64,000 nt of DNA from Calliopsis andreniformis (GCF_051401765.1 NW_027480568.1:186001-250000), one strand, 5' to 3'. Positions 40,735 to 55,900 are shown, counted from the first letter of the stretch. The notes: generated by a model from the letters alone, not told the origin. A program made the numbers and translations.

Positions 40735-43326
40735 ATGAGGATTGAGGATTGAGGATTGAGGATTTAGGACTGAAGATTGAGTATTGAGGATTGAAGATTG
40801 AGGATTGAGGATTGAGGACTGAGGTTTGAGGATTGAGGTTTGAGGAATGATGATTGAGGATTGAGGATTGAGGATTGAGGATTGAGGATTGAGTATTGAA
40901 GGTTGAGTATTGATGACTGAGGATTGAGGATTGCGGATTGACGATTGAGGATTGAGGATTGAGGGTTGAAGTTTGAGGATTGAGGGTTGAGGGTTGAGGA
41001 TTAAAGATTGAATATTGAGGATTGAAGATTGAGTATTCAGAATTGAGGTTTGAGGACTTAGGATTGAGGATTGAAGGTTGAGCATTGAGGATTGAAGATT
41101 GAGGATTGAGGATTGAGGATGGAGGATTGAAGAGAGCGGACTGAATGTTGAGGATTGAGTGTTTAAAATTGATGTTTGAGGGTTGAGATTTGATTATTGA
41201 TTTTTGTGGATTGAGTACTGAACGATGAGAATTCAGGGTATTCTATTGAGTATTGAGAATAGAGGATTGATTGTTGAGTATTGAGGATTGATGGTTGAGG
41301 GCTTTGTGTTGAATATTGAGGATTGAGGATTGAGGATTGAGAATTGAGGATTGAGGATTGAGGATTGAAGATTGAGTATTGAGAATTGATTGTAGAGGAT
41401 TGAGGATTGAGGATTGAGGATTGAGGATTGAAGATTGAGGATTGGGGATTGAGGATTGACGATTGAGGATTGAGTATTGATGACCGAGAATTGAGGATTG
41501 AGGATTGAAGATTGAGTATTGAGGATCGAAGATTGAGGATTGAGGATTGGGGATTGAAGATTGAGGACTGAGGATTGAGGATTGAGGATTGAGCATTGAG
41601 GATTGAAAATTGGGGACTGGGGATTGAGGATGGAAGATTGAGGATTAAGGATTGAGGATTGGGGATTGGAGATCTAGGATTGGAGATTGATTATTGAGGA
41701 TTGAAGATTGAGGGTTGAGGTTTGAGGATTGAGAATTGAGAGTTCAGGATGAGGACTGAGGGTTGAGGATTGAGGTTTGAGGTACGAGAATTGAGGATTG
41801 GGGATTGAGGACTGAGGATTGAGGATTGACTATTGAGGATTGAGGATTGAGGATTGAAGATTGAGTATTGAGGATTGAAGATTGAGGATTGCGCATTGAA
41901 GATTGAGTATTGAGGGTTGAAGATTGAGGAGTGAGGATTGAGGATTGAGAATTGACGATGAGGGCTGAGGTTTGAGGACTGAGGACTGAGGATTGAGGAT
42001 TGATAATTGAGGACTGTAGATTGAGGATTGAGGATTGAAGATTGAGGATTGGGTATTGAGTATTGAACATTGAGTATTGAGGACTGAGGATCGAGGATTG
42101 AGGATTGAGGATTGAAGATTGAATATTGATGATTGTAGATTGAGGATTGAGGATTGAGCGTTGTGGATTGAGGACGAGGACTGAGTGTTGAGTATTGATG
42201 TTTGAGGTCTGAGGATTGAGGATTGAGGATTGAGAATTGAGGATTGAAGATTGAGGATTGAAGATTGAGGATTGGGTGTTGAGGATTGAAGAATGAGGAC
42301 TGAGGATTTAGGATTGAGGATTGAGGATTGAAGATTGAGTATTGAGGATTGAAGATTGAGTATTGAGGATTGAAGATTGAGGACTGTGCATTGAAGATTG
42401 AGTACTGAGGATTGAAGATTGAGAATTGAGGATTGAGCATTGAACATTGAGGACTGAGTGTTGTGGGTTGAGTGATGAGAATTGATGTTTGTGGATAGAG
42501 ATTTGAAGATTCCAGATTGAGTATTGTGTATTGAAAGCTGTGAAGTGAGGATATTCTATTGAGAATTGAGTATTGTCACCTGATTGTTGAGGACTGAGTG
42601 CTGAAGATTGAGGATTCAGGATTGAGGATTCAGAATTGAGGTTTGAGGACTGAGGATTGAGGACTGAAGATTGATTATTGAGGATTGAAGATTGAGGATT
42701 GAGGATTGAGGATGAGGGCTGAGGGTTGAGGATTGATGTTTAAGGACTGAGGACTGAGGATTGAGGATTGAGAATTGAGGATTGAGGACTGAGGATTGAA
42801 GATTGAGGATTTGGTATTGAGGATTGAAGAATGTGGATTGAGGATTGAGGATTGAAGATTGAGTATTGAGTATTGAAGATTGACGATTGAGGATTGTGGA
42901 TTGAAGATTGAGGATTGAACATTGAGGACTGAGTGTTAAGGGTTGAGTGATTAGAATTGATGCTTGTGGATAGAGGTTTGAAGATTGCAGATTGAGTATT
43001 GAGTATTGAAAGCTGTGAATTGAGGATATTCTATTGAGGATTCAGGATTGTCAACTGATTGTTGAGTACTGAGGGCTGAAGATTGAGGATTCAGGATTGA
43101 GGATTCAGAATTGAGGTTTGAGGACTGAGGATTGAGGACTGAAGATTGATTATTGAGGATTGAAGATTGAGGATTGAGGATTGAGGATTGAGGATTGAGG
43201 ATTGAGGATGAGAGCTGTGCGTTGAGGATTGAGGTTTGAGGGCTGAGGACTGAGGAATGAGGATTGAGAATTGGGGATTGAGGATTGAGTATTGAAGACT
43301 GAGGATTGGGTGTTGAGGATTGAAGG
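40735..43326. repeat. 2,592-bp tandem duplication, unit 1
   Basis: Holds C41129, A42442 and A42917. The next unit repeats these at an offset of exactly 2,592 bp. The boundary is a GATTGAAGRATGAGG context in plain heptamers, not in a cassette. Differences seen by eye include GACTTAG at about 41056, GAGCGGA at about 41135 and GAAGTGAG at about 42546. Confidence 0.9.
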
Positions 43327-45918
43327 ATGAGGATTGAGGATTGAGGATTGAGGATTTAGGACTGAAGATTGAGTATTGAGGATTGAAGATTGAGGATTGA
43401 GGATTGAGGACTGAGGTTTGAGGATTGAGGTTTGAGGAATGATGATTGAGGATTGAGGATTGAGGATTGAGGATTGAGGATTGAGTATTGAAAGTTGAGT
43501 ATTGATGACTGAGGATTGAGGATTGCGGATTGACGATTGAGGATTGAGGATTGAGGGTTGAAGTTTGAGGATTGAGGGTTGAGGGTTGAGGATTAAAGAT
43601 TGAATATTGAGGATTGAAGATTGAGTATTCAGAATTGAGGTTTGAGGACTGAGGATTGAGGATTGAAGGTTGAGCATTGAGGATTGAAGATTGAGGATTG
43701 AGGATTGAGGATGGAGGATTGAAGAGAGAGGACTGAATGTTGAGGATTGAGTGTTTAAAATTGATGTTTGAGGGTTGAGATTTGATTATTGATTTTTGTG
43801 GATTGAGTACTGAACGATGAGAATTCAGGGTATTCTATTGAGTATTGAGAATTGAGAATTGATTGTTGAGTATTGAGGATTGATGGTTGAGGGCTTTGTG
43901 TTGAATATTGAGGATTGAGGATTGAGGATTGAGAATTGAGGATTGAGGATTGAGGATTGAAGATTGAGTATTGAGAATTGATTGTAGAGGATTGAGGATT
44001 GAGGATTGAGGATTGAGGATTGAAGATTGAGGATTGGGGATTGAGGATTGACGATTGAGGATTGAGTATTGATGACCGAGAATTGAGGATTGAGGATTGA
44101 AGATTGAGTATTGAGGATCGAAGATTGAGGATTGAGGATTGGGGATTGAAGATTGAGGACTGAGGATTGAGGATTGAGGATTGAGCATTGAGGATTGAAA
44201 ATTGGGGACTGGGGATTGAGGATGGAAGATTGAGGATTAAGGATTGAGGATTGGGGATTGGAGATCTAGGATTGGAGATTGATTATTGAGGATTGAAGAT
44301 TGAGGGTTGAGGTTTGAGGATTGAGAATTGAGAGTTCAGGATGAGGACTGAGGGTTGAGGATTGAGGTTTGAGGTACGAGAATTGAGGATTGGGGATTGA
44401 GGACTGAGGATTGAGGATTGACTATTGAGGATTGAGGATTGAGGATTGAAGATTGAGTATTGAGGATTGAAGATTGAGGATTGCGCATTGAAGATTGAGT
44501 ATTGAGGGTTGAAGATTGAGGAGTGAGGATTGAGGATTGAGAATTGACGATGAGGGCTGAGGTTTGAGGACTGAGGACTGAGGATTGAGGATTGATAATT
44601 GAGGACTGTAGATTGAGGATTGAGGATTGAAGATTGAGGATTGGGTATTGAGTATTGAACATTGAGTATTGAGGACTGAGGATCGAGGATTGAGGATTGA
44701 GGATTGAAGATTGAATATTGATGATTGTAGATTGAGGATTGAGGATTGAGCGTTGTGGATTGAGGACGAGGACTGAGTGTTGAGTATTGATGTTTGAGGT
44801 CTGAGGATTGAGGATTGAGGATTGAGAATTGAGGATTGAAGATTGAGGATTGAAGATTGAGGATTGGGTGTTGAGGATTGAAGAATGAGGACTGAGGATT
44901 TAGGATTGAGGATTGAGGATTGAAGATTGAGTATTGAGGATTGAAGATTGAGTATTGAGGATTGAAGATTGAGGACTGTGCATTGAAGATTGAGTACTGA
45001 GGATTGAAGATTGAGAATTGAGGATTGAGCATTGAACATTGAGGACTGAGTGTTGTGGGTTGAGTGATGAGAATTGATGTTTGTGGATAGAGATTTGAAG
45101 ATTCCAGATTGAGTATTGTGTATTGAAAGCTGTGAATTGAGGATATTCTATTGAGGATTGAGTATTGTCACCTGATTGTTGAGGACTGAGTGCTGAAGAT
45201 TGAGGATTCAGGATTGAGGATTCAGAATTGAGGTTTGAGGACTGAGGATTGAGGACTGAAGATTGATTATTGAGGATTGAAGATTGAGGATTGAGGATTG
45301 AGGATGAGGGCTGAGGGTTGAGGATTGATGTTTAAGGACTGAGGACTGAGGATTGAGGATTGAGAATTGAGGATTGAGGACTGAGGATTGAAGATTGAGG
45401 ATTTGGTATTGAGGATTGAAGAATGTGGATTGAGGATTGAGGATTGAAGATTGAGTATTGAGTATTGAAGATTGACGATTGAGGATTGTGGATTGAAGAT
45501 TGAGGATTGAACATTGAGGACTGAGTGTTAAGGGTTGAGTGATTAGAATTGATGCTTGTGGATAGAGGTTTGAAGATTGCAGATTGAGTATTGAGTATTG
45601 AAAGCTGTGAATTGAGGATATTCTATTGAGGATTCAGGATTGTCAACTGATTGTTGAGTACTGAGGGCTGAAGATTGAGGATTCAGGATTGAGGATTCAG
45701 AATTGAGGTTTGAGGACTGAGGATTGAGGACTGAAGATTGATTATTGAGGATTGAAGATTGAGGATTGAGGATTGAGGATTGAGGATTGAGGATTGAGGA
45801 TGAGAGCTGTGCGTTGAGGATTGAGGTTTGAGGGCTGAGGACTGAGGAATGAGGATTGAGAATTGGGGATTGAGGATTGAGTATTGAAGACTGAGGATTG
45901 GGTGTTGAGGATTGAAGG
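43327..45918. repeat. 2,592-bp tandem duplication, unit 2
   Basis: The second unit, with C43721, A45034 and A45509. After it the array resumes the order seen in beta-1 (B46103 matching B26081). Its length is within 1 bp of the duplication at 10,205-15,390, but the content is different: this pair carries a class C cassette and the earlier one does not. Confidence 0.9.
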
Positions 45919-46124
45919 ATGATGCTTGAGGATTGAGGATTGAGGATTGAGGATGGAAGATTGAGTATTGAGGTTTGAAGAGTGACGATTGAGGGTAGAG
46001 GATTGAGGATTGAGGATCGAGGATTGATGATTGAGTATTGAGGACTGAAGATTGAGGATTGAGGTTTGAGGATTGAGGATTGAGGATTGAGGATTGAAGA
46101 TTGAGGATTGGGGACTGAGTGCTG

Positions 46125-49100
46125 AGGGTTGAGTTATGAGAATTGATGTTTGTGGATAGATATTTGAAGATTGCAGATTGAGCATTGAGTATTGAAAACT
46201 GTGAATTGATGATATTCTATTGAGGATTGAGAATTGACATCTGATTGTTGAGGACTGAGGGCTGCAGATTGAGGATTCAGGATTGGGAATTCAGAATTGA
46301 TGATTGAGGACTGAGGACTGAGTGTTGAAGATAGAGTATTGAGGATTGAAGATTGAGGATTGAGGTTTGAGGATTGAGGATTGAGGATTGAGGATTGAAG
46401 ATTGAGGATTGGGGACTGAGTGTTGAGGGTTGAGTTATGAGAATTGATGTTTGTGGATAGATATTTGAAGATTGCAGATTGAGCATTGAGTATTGAAAAC
46501 TGTGAATTGATGATATTCTATTGAGGATTGAGAATTGACAACTGATTGTTGAGGACTGAGGGCTGAAGACTGAGGATTCAGGATTGGGAATTCAGAATTG
46601 ATGATTGAGGACTGAGGACTGAGGGTTGAAGATAGAGTATTGAGGATTGAAGATTGAGGATTAAGGATTGAGGATTGGGGATTGAGGATCTAGGACTGAA
46701 AATTGATTATTGAGGGTTGAAGATTGAGGATTGAGGATTGAGGATTGAGAATTGAGAATTGAGGATAAGGACTGAGGGTTGAGGATTGAGGTTTGAGGAA
46801 TGAGGATTGAGGATTGAGGATTGAGGATTGAAGATTGAGTATTGAGGATTGAAGATTGAGGATTGAGGACTGAGGATTGAGTATTGAGTATTGAGGATTG
46901 ATGATTGAGTATTGAGGACTGAAGATTGAGGATTGAGGTTTGAGGATTGAGGATTGAGGATTGATGACTGAGGATTGAGGATTGAGGATTGAGCACTGAG
47001 AATTGAAGTTTGAGGTCTGGAGATTGAGTATTGAAATTGACGATTGAGGATTGTGGATTGAGGATTGAGGATTGAACATTGAGGACTGAGTGTTGAGGGT
47101 TGAGTGATGAGAATTGATGTTTGTGGATAGAGGTTTGAAGATTGCAGATTGAGTATTGAGTTTTGAAAACTGTGAATTGAGGATATTCTATTGAGGATTC
47201 AGGGTTGACATCTGATTGTTGAGGAGTGAGGGCTTGAGATTGAGGATGCAGGGTTGAGGATTCAGGATTGAGGTTTGAGGACTGAGGATTGAGGATTGAA
47301 GATTGAGGATTGAGGATTGAGGATTGAGGATTGAAGATTGAGGATTGGGTATTGCGGATTGAACATTGAGGATTGAGGACTGAGGATTGAGGATTGATGA
47401 TTGAGGATTGAAGATTGAGTATTGAGGATTGAAGACTGACGATTGAGGTTTGAGGATTAAGGATTGAGGATTGAGGATTGAAGATTGAGGATTGGGGACT
47501 GAGTGTTGAGGGTTGAGTTATGAGAATTGATGTTTGTGGATAGATATTTGAAGATTGCAGATTGAGCATTGAGTATTCAAAACTGTGAATTGATGATATT
47601 CTATTGAGGATTGAGTATTGACAACTGATTGTTAAGGACTGAGGGCTGAAGATTGAGGATTCAGGATTGGGAATTCAGAATTGATGATTGAGGACTGAGG
47701 ACTGAGGGTTGAAGATAGAGTATTGAGGATTGAAGGTTGAGGATTAAGGATTGAGGATTGGGGATTGAGGATTGGAGATTGAGGATCTAGGACTGAAAAT
47801 TGATTATTGAGGGTTGAAGGTTGAGGATTGAGGATTGAGTATTGATAACTGTGAATTGAGGATATTCTGTTGAGCATTGAGGATTGACAATTGATTGTTG
47901 AGGCCTGAGGGCTAAAGATTGAGGATTCAGGATTGAGGATTCGGGATTGATGTTTGAGGACTGAGCATTGAGGGTTGAGGATTGAGGATTGAGGATTGAC
48001 GCTTGAGGATTGAGGGTTGAGGATGGAGGATTGAAGAGAGAGGACCGCGTGTTGAGGATTGAGTGTTGAGAATTGATGTTTGAGGATTGAGATTTGAGTA
48101 TTGAATATTGTGGATTGAGTATTGAACCATGAGAATTCAGGATACTCTATTGAGTATTGAGAATTGAGGATTCATGGTTGAGTATTGAGGATTGGTGGTT
48201 GAGGGTTGTGTGTTGAATATTGAGGATTGAGGATTGAGGATTGAGGATTGAGGATTGAAGATTGAGGATTGTATATTGAGTATTGACGATTGAAGATTGA
48301 GGATTGAGGATTCAGTGTTGAGGATTGAGGACGAGGACTGACGGTTGAGGATTGAGGTTTGAGGATTGAGGATTGAGGATTGATGACTGAGGATTGAGGA
48401 TTGAGGATTGAGCACTGAGAATTGAAGTTTGAGGACTGGAGATTGAGTATTGAAATTGACGATTGAGGATTGTGGATTGAGGATTGAGGATTGAACATTG
48501 AGGACTGAGTGTTGAGGGTTGAGTGATGAGAATTGATGTTTGTGGATAGAGGTTTGAAGATTGCAGATTGAGTATTGAGTTTTGAAAACTGTGAATTGAG
48601 GATATTCTATTGAGGATTCAGGGTTGACATCTGATTGTTGAGGACTGAGGGCTTGAGATTGAGGATGCAGGGTTGAGGATTCAGGATTGAGGTTTGGGGA
48701 CTGAGGATTGAAGATTGAGTATTGAGAATTGATTGTAGAGGATTGAGGATTGAGGATTGAGGATTGAGGATTGAAGATTGAGGATTGGGGATTGAGGATT
48801 GACGATTGAGGATTGAGTATTGATGACCGAGAATTGAGGATTGAGGATTGAAGATTGAGTATTGAGGATCGAAGATTGAGGATTGAGGATTGGGGATTGA
48901 AGATGAGGACTGAGGATTGAGGATTGAGGATTGAGCATTGAGGATTGAAGATTGGGGACTGGGGATTGAGGATGGAAGATTGAGGATTAAGGATTGAGGA
49001 TTGGGGATTGGAGATCTAGGATTGGAGATTGATTATTGAGGATTGAAGATTGAGGGTTGAGGTTTGAGGATTGAGAATTGAGAGTTCAGGATGAGGACTG

Positions 49101-52100
49101 AGGGTTGAGGATTGAGGTTTGAGGTACGAGAATTGAGGATTGGGGATTGAGGACTGAGGATTGAGGATTGACTATTGAGGATTGAGGATTGAGGATTGAA
49201 GATTGAGTATTGAGGATTGAAGATTGAGGATTGCGCATTGAAGATTGAGTATTGAGGGTTGAAGATTGAGGAGTGAGGATTGAGGATTGAGAATTGACGA
49301 TGAGGGCTGAGGTTTGAGGACTGAGGACTGAGGATTGAGGATTGATAATGGAGGACTGTAGATTGAGGATTGAGGATTGAAGATTGAGGATTGGGTATTG
49401 AGTATTGAACATTGAGTATTGAGGACTGAGGATCGAGGATTGAGGATTGAGGATTGAAGATTGAATATTGATGATTGTAGATTGAGGATTGAGGATTGAG
49501 CGTTGTGGATTGAGGACGAGGACTGAGTGTTGAGTATTGATGTTTGAGGTCTGAGGATTGAGGATTGAGGATTGAGAATTGAGGATTGAAGATTGAGGAT
49601 TGAAGATTGAGGATTGGGTATTGAGGATTGAAGAATGAGGACTGAGGATTTAGGATTGAGGATTGAGGATTGAAGATTGAGTATTGAGGATTGAAGATTG
49701 AGTATTGAGGATTGAAGATTGAGGACTGTGCATTGAAGATTGAGTACTGAGGATTGAAGATTGAGAATTGAGGATTGAGCATTGAACATTGAGGACTGAG
49801 TGTTGTGGGTTGAGTGATGAGAATTGATGTTTGTGGATAGAGATTTGAAGATTCCAGATTGAGTATTGTGTATTGAAAGCTGTGAATTGAGGATATTCTA
49901 TTGAGGATTGAGTATTGTCACCTGATTGTTGAGGACTGAGTGCTGAAGATTGAGGATTCAGGATTGGGGATTCAGAATTGAGGTTTGGGGACTGAGGATT
50001 GAGGATTGAGGATTGAAGATTGAGTATTGAGGATTGAAGATTGAGGATTGAGGATTGAGGATTGAGGATTGAGGATGAGGGCTGAGGGTTGAGGATTGAG
50101 GTTTAAGGACTGAGGTCTGAGGATTGAGGATTGAGAATTGAGGATTGAGGACTGAGGATTGAAGATTGAGGATTTGGTATTGAGGATTGAAGAATGTGGA
50201 TTGAGGATTGAGGATTGAAGATTGAGTATTGAGTATTGAAGATTGACGATTGAGGATTGTGGATTGAAGATTGAGGATTGAACATTGAGGACTGAGTGTT
50301 AAGGGTTGAGTGATTAGAATTGATGCTTGTGGATAGAGGTTTGAAGATTGCAGATTGAGTATTGAGTATTGAAAGCTGTGAATTGAGGATATTCTATTGA
50401 GGATTCAGGATTGTCAACTGATTGTTGAGTACTGAGGGCTGAAGATTGAGGATTCAGGATTGAGGATTCAGAATTGAGGTTTGAGGACTGAGGATTGAGG
50501 ACTGAAGATTGATTATTGAGGATTGAAGATTGAGGATTGAGGATTGAGGATTGAGGATTGAGGATTGAGGATGAGAGCTGTGCGTTGAGGATTGAGGTTT
50601 GAGGGCTGAGGACTGAGGAATGAGGATTGAGAATTGGGGATTGAGGATTGAGTATTGAAGATTGAGGATTGGGTGTTGAGGATTGAAGGATGATGCTTGA
50701 GGATTGAGGATTGAGGATTGAGGATGGAAGATTGAGTATTGAGGTTTGAAGAGTGACGATTGAGGGTAGAGGATTGAGGATTGAGGATCGAGGATTGATG
50801 ATTGAGTATTGAGGACTGAAGATTGAGGATTGAGGTTTGAGGATTGAGGATTGAGGATTGAGGATTGAAGATTGAGGATTGGGGACTGAGTGCTGAGGGT
50901 TGAGTTATGAGAATTGATGTTTGTGGATAGATATTTGAAGATTGCATATTGAGCATTGAGTATTGAACACTGTGAATTGATGATATTCTATTGAGGATTG
51001 AGAATTGACAACTGATTGTTGAGGACTGAGGGCTGAAGATTGAGGATTCAGGATTGGGAATTCAGAATTGATGATTGAGGACTGAGGACTGAGGGTTGAA
51101 GATAGAGTATTGAGGATTGAAGATTGAGGATTAAGGATTGAGGATTGGGGATTGAGGATCTAGGACTGAAAATTGATTATTGAGGGTTGAAGATTGAGGA
51201 TTGAGGATTGAGGATTGAGAATTGAGAATTGAGGATAAGGACTGAGGGTTGAGGATTGAGGTTTGAGGAATGAGGATTGAGGATTGAGGATTGAGGATTG
51301 AAGATTGAGTATTGATGATTGAAGATTGAGGATTGAGGATTGAGGGTTGAGGATTGAGGACGAGGACTGACAGTTGGGGATTGTGGTTTGAGGATTGAGG
51401 TTTGAGGATTGAGAATTGAGGATGAGAACTGAGGTTTGAGGATTGAGGTTTGAGGAATGAGGATTGAGGATTGAGGATTGAGGATTGGGGACTGAGTGTT
51501 GAGGGTTGAGTTATGAGAATTGATGTTTGTGGATAGATATTTGAAGATTGCAGATTGAGCATTGAGTATTGAAAACTGTGAATTGATGATATTCTATTGA
51601 GGATTGAGAATTGACATCTGATTGTTGAGGACTGAGGGCTGCAGATTGAGGATTCAGGATTGGGAATTCAGAATTGATGATTGAGGACTGAGGACTGAGT
51701 GTTGGAGATAGAGTATTGAGGATTGAAGATTGAGGACTGAGGTTTGAGGATTGAGGATTGAGGATTGAGGATTGAAGATTGAGGATTGGGGACTGAGTGT
51801 TGAGGGTTGAGTTATGAGAATTGATGTTTGTGGATAGATATTTGAAGATTGCAGATTGAGCATTGAGTATTGAAAACTGTGAATTGATGATATTCTATTG
51901 AGGATTGAGAATTGACAACTGATTGTTGAGGACTGAGGGCTGAAGACTGAGGATTCAGGATTGGGAATTCAGAATTGATGATTGAGGACTGAGGACTGAG
52001 GGTTGAAGATAGAGTATTGAGGATTGAAGATTGAGGATTAAGGATTGAGGATTGGGGATTGAGGATCTAGGACTGAAAATTGATTATTGAGGGTTGAAGA

Positions 52101-52955
52101 TTGAGGATTGAGGATTGAGGATTGAGAATTGAGAATTGAGGATAAGGGCTGAGGGTTGAGGATTGAGGTTTGAGGAATGAGGATTGAGGATTGAGGATTG
52201 AGGATTGAAGATTGAGTATTGAGGATTGAAGATTGAGGATTGAGGACTGAGGATTGAGGATTGAGTATTGAGGATTGATGATTGAGTATTGAGGACTGAA
52301 GATTGAGGATTGAGGTTTGAGGATTGAGGATTGAGGATTGATGACTGAGGATTGAGGATTGAGGATTGAGCACTGAGAATTGAAGTTTGAGGTCTGGAGA
52401 TTGAGTATTGAAATTGACGATTGAGGATTGTGGATTGAGGATTGAGGATTGAACATTGAGGACTGAGTGGTGAGGGTTGAGTGATGAGAATTGATGTTTG
52501 TGGATAGAGGTTTGAAGATTGCAGATTGAGTATTGAGTTTTGAAAACTGTGAATTGAGGATATTCTATTGAGGATTCAGGGTTGACATCTGATTGTTGAG
52601 GAGTGAGGGCTTGAGATTGAGGATGCAGGGTTGAGGATTCAGGATTGAGGTTTGAGGACTGAGGATTGAGGATTGAAGATTGAGGATTGAGGATTGAGGA
52701 TTGAGGATTGAAGATTGAGGATTGGGTATTGCGGATTGAACATTGAGGATTGAGGACTGAGGATTGAGGATTGATGATTGAGGATTGAAGATTGAGTATT
52801 GAGGATTGAAGACTGACGATTGAGGGTAGAGGATTGAGGATTGAGGATTGAGGATTGATGATTGAGTATTGAGGACTGAAGATTGAGGATTGAGGTTTGA
52901 GGATTAAGGATTGAGGATTGAGGATTGAAGATTGAGGATTGGGGACTGAGTGTTG
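46125..52955. repeat. 6,831-bp tandem duplication, unit 1
   Basis: Includes B46103 (right part), B46404, A47074, B47487, D47844, C48033, A48493, A49784, A50280, B50874, B51480, B51781, A52451 and the left edge of B52934. Every one of these recurs exactly 6,831 bp further on. The left junction lies inside a class B cassette, where GTGCTGAG becomes GTGTTGAG. By eye I found at least five base differences between units (for example at 47771, 48700, 51627, 51732 and near 50000), so the copies are nearly identical. Confidence 0.93.
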
Positions 52956-55900
52956 AGGGTTGAGTTATGAGAATTGATGTTTGTGGATAGATATTTGAAG
53001 ATTGCAGATTGAGCATTGAGTATTGAAAACTGTGAATTGATGATATTCTATTGAGGATTGAGAATTGACATCTGATTGTTGAGGACTGAGGGCTGCAGAT
53101 TGAGGATTCAGGATTGGGAATTCAGAATTGATGATTGAGGACTGAGGACTGAGTGTTGAAGATAGAGTATTGAGGATTGAAGATTGAGGATTGAGGTTTG
53201 AGGATTGAGGATTGAGGATTGAGGATTGAAGATTGAGGATTGGGGACTGAGTGTTGAGGGTTGAGTTATGAGAATTGATGTTTGTGGATAGATATTTGAA
53301 GATTGCAGATTGAGCATTGAGTATTGAAAACTGTGAATTGATGATATTCTATTGAGGATTGAGAATTGACAACTGATTGTTGAGGACTGAGGGCTGAAGA
53401 CTGAGGATTCAGGATTGGGAATTCAGAATTGATGATTGAGGACTGAGGACTGAGGGTTGAAGATAGAGTATTGAGGATTGAAGATTGAGGATTAAGGATT
53501 GAGGATTGGGGATTGAGGATCTAGGACTGAAAATTGATTATTGAGGGTTGAAGATTGAGGATTGAGGATTGAGGATTGAGAATTGAGAATTGAGGATAAG
53601 GACTGAGGGTTGAGGATTGAGGTTTGAGGAATGAGGATTGAGGATTGAGGATTGAGGATTGAAGATTGAGTATTGAGGATTGAAGATTGAGGATTGAGGA
53701 CTGAGGATTGAGTATTGAGTATTGAGGATTGATGATTGAGTATTGAGGACTGAAGATTGAGGATTGAGGTTTGAGGATTGAGGATTGAGGATTGATGACT
53801 GAGGATTGAGGATTGAGGATTGAGCACTGAGAATTGAAGTTTGAGGTCTGGAGATTGAGTATTGAAATTGACGATTGAGGATTGTGGATTGAGGATTGAG
53901 GATTGAACATTGAGGACTGAGTGTTGAGGGTTGAGTGATGAGAATTGATGTTTGTGGATAGAGGTTTGAAGATTGCAGATTGAGTATTGAGTTTTGAAAA
54001 CTGTGAATTGAGGATATTCTATTGAGGATTCAGGGTTGACATCTGATTGTTGAGGAGTGAGGGCTTGAGATTGAGGATGCAGGGTTGAGGATTCAGGATT
54101 GAGGTTTGAGGACTGAGGATTGAGGATTGAAGATTGAGGATTGAGGATTGAGGATTGAGGATTGAAGATTGAGGATTGGGTATTGCGGATTGAACATTGA
54201 GGATTGAGGACTGAGGATTGAGGATTGATGATTGAGGATTGAAGATTGAGTATTGAGGATTGAAGACTGACGATTGAGGTTTGAGGATTAAGGATTGAGG
54301 ATTGAGGATTGAAGATTGAGGATTGGGGACTGAGTGTTGAGGGTTGAGTTATGAGAATTGATGTTTGTGGATAGATATTTGAAGATTGCAGATTGAGCAT
54401 TGAGTATTCAAAACTGTGAATTGATGATATTCTATTGAGGATTGAGTATTGACAACTGATTGTTAAGGACTGAGGGCTGAAGATTGAGGATTCAGGATTG
54501 GGAATTCAGAATTGATGATTGAGGACTGAGGACTGAGGGTTGAAGATAGAGTATTGAGGATTGAAGGTTGAGGATTAAGGATTGAGGATTGGGGATTGAG
54601 GATTGGGGATTGAGGATCTAGGACTGAAAATTGATTATTGAGGGTTGAAGGTTGAGGATTGAGGATTGAGTATTGATAACTGTGAATTGAGGATATTCTG
54701 TTGAGCATTGAGGATTGACAATTGATTGTTGAGGCCTGAGGGCTAAAGATTGAGGATTCAGGATTGAGGATTCGGGATTGATGTTTGAGGACTGAGCATT
54801 GAGGGTTGAGGATTGAGGATTGAGGATTGACGCTTGAGGATTGAGGGTTGAGGATGGAGGATTGAAGAGAGAGGACCGCGTGTTGAGGATTGAGTGTTGA
54901 GAATTGATGTTTGAGGATTGAGATTTGAGTATTGAATATTGTGGATTGAGTATTGAACCATGAGAATTCAGGATACTCTATTGAGTATTGAGAATTGAGG
55001 ATTCATGGTTGAGTATTGAGGATTGGTGGTTGAGGGTTGTGTGTTGAATATTGAGGATTGAGGATTGAGGATTGAGGATTGAGGATTGAAGATTGAGGAT
55101 TGTATATTGAGTATTGACGATTGAAGATTGAGGATTGAGGATTCAGTGTTGAGGATTGAGGACGAGGACTGACGGTTGAGGATTGAGGTTTGAGGATTGA
55201 GGATTGAGGATTGATGACTGAGGATTGAGGATTGAGGATTGAGCACTGAGAATTGAAGTTTGAGGACTGGAGATTGAGTATTGAAATTGACGATTGAGGA
55301 TTGTGGATTGAGGATTGAGGATTGAACATTGAGGACTGAGTGTTGAGGGTTGAGTGATGAGAATTGATGTTTGTGGATAGAGGTTTGAAGATTGCAGATT
55401 GAGTATTGAGTTTTGAAAACTGTGAATTGAGGATATTCTATTGAGGATTCAGGGTTGACATCTGATTGTTGAGGACTGAGGGCTTGAGATTGAGGATGCA
55501 GGGTTGAGGATTCAGGATTGAGGTTTGGGGAATGAGGATTGAAGATTGAGTATTGAGAATTGATTGTAGAGGATTGAGGATTGAGGATTGAGGATTGAGG
55601 ATTGAAGATTGAGGATTGGGGATTGAGGATTGACGATTGAGGATTGAGTATTGATGACCGAGAATTGAGGATTGAGGATTGAAGATTGAGTATTGAGGAT
55701 CGAAGATTGAGGATTGAGGATTGGGGATTGAAGATGAGGACTGAGGATTGAGGATTGAGGATTGAGCATTGAGGATTGAAGATTGGGGACTGGGGATTGA
55801 GGATGGAAGATTGAGGATTAAGGATTGAGGATTGGGGATTGGAGATCTAGGATTGGAGATTGATTATTGAGGATTGAAGATTGAGGGTTGAGGTTTGAGG

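Larger units (their letters stand above)
39391..49190. repeat. Block beta-2
   Basis: About 9.8 kb with cassette order A39528, A40332, C41129, A42442, A42917, C43721, A45034, A45509, B46103, B46404, A47074, B47487, D47844, C48033, A48493. It is beta-1 with one copy of the 559-bp unit fewer and a 2,592-bp tandem duplication added, so C-A-A appears twice. Its right part is also the beginning of the 6,831-bp tandem pair. Confidence 0.87.
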
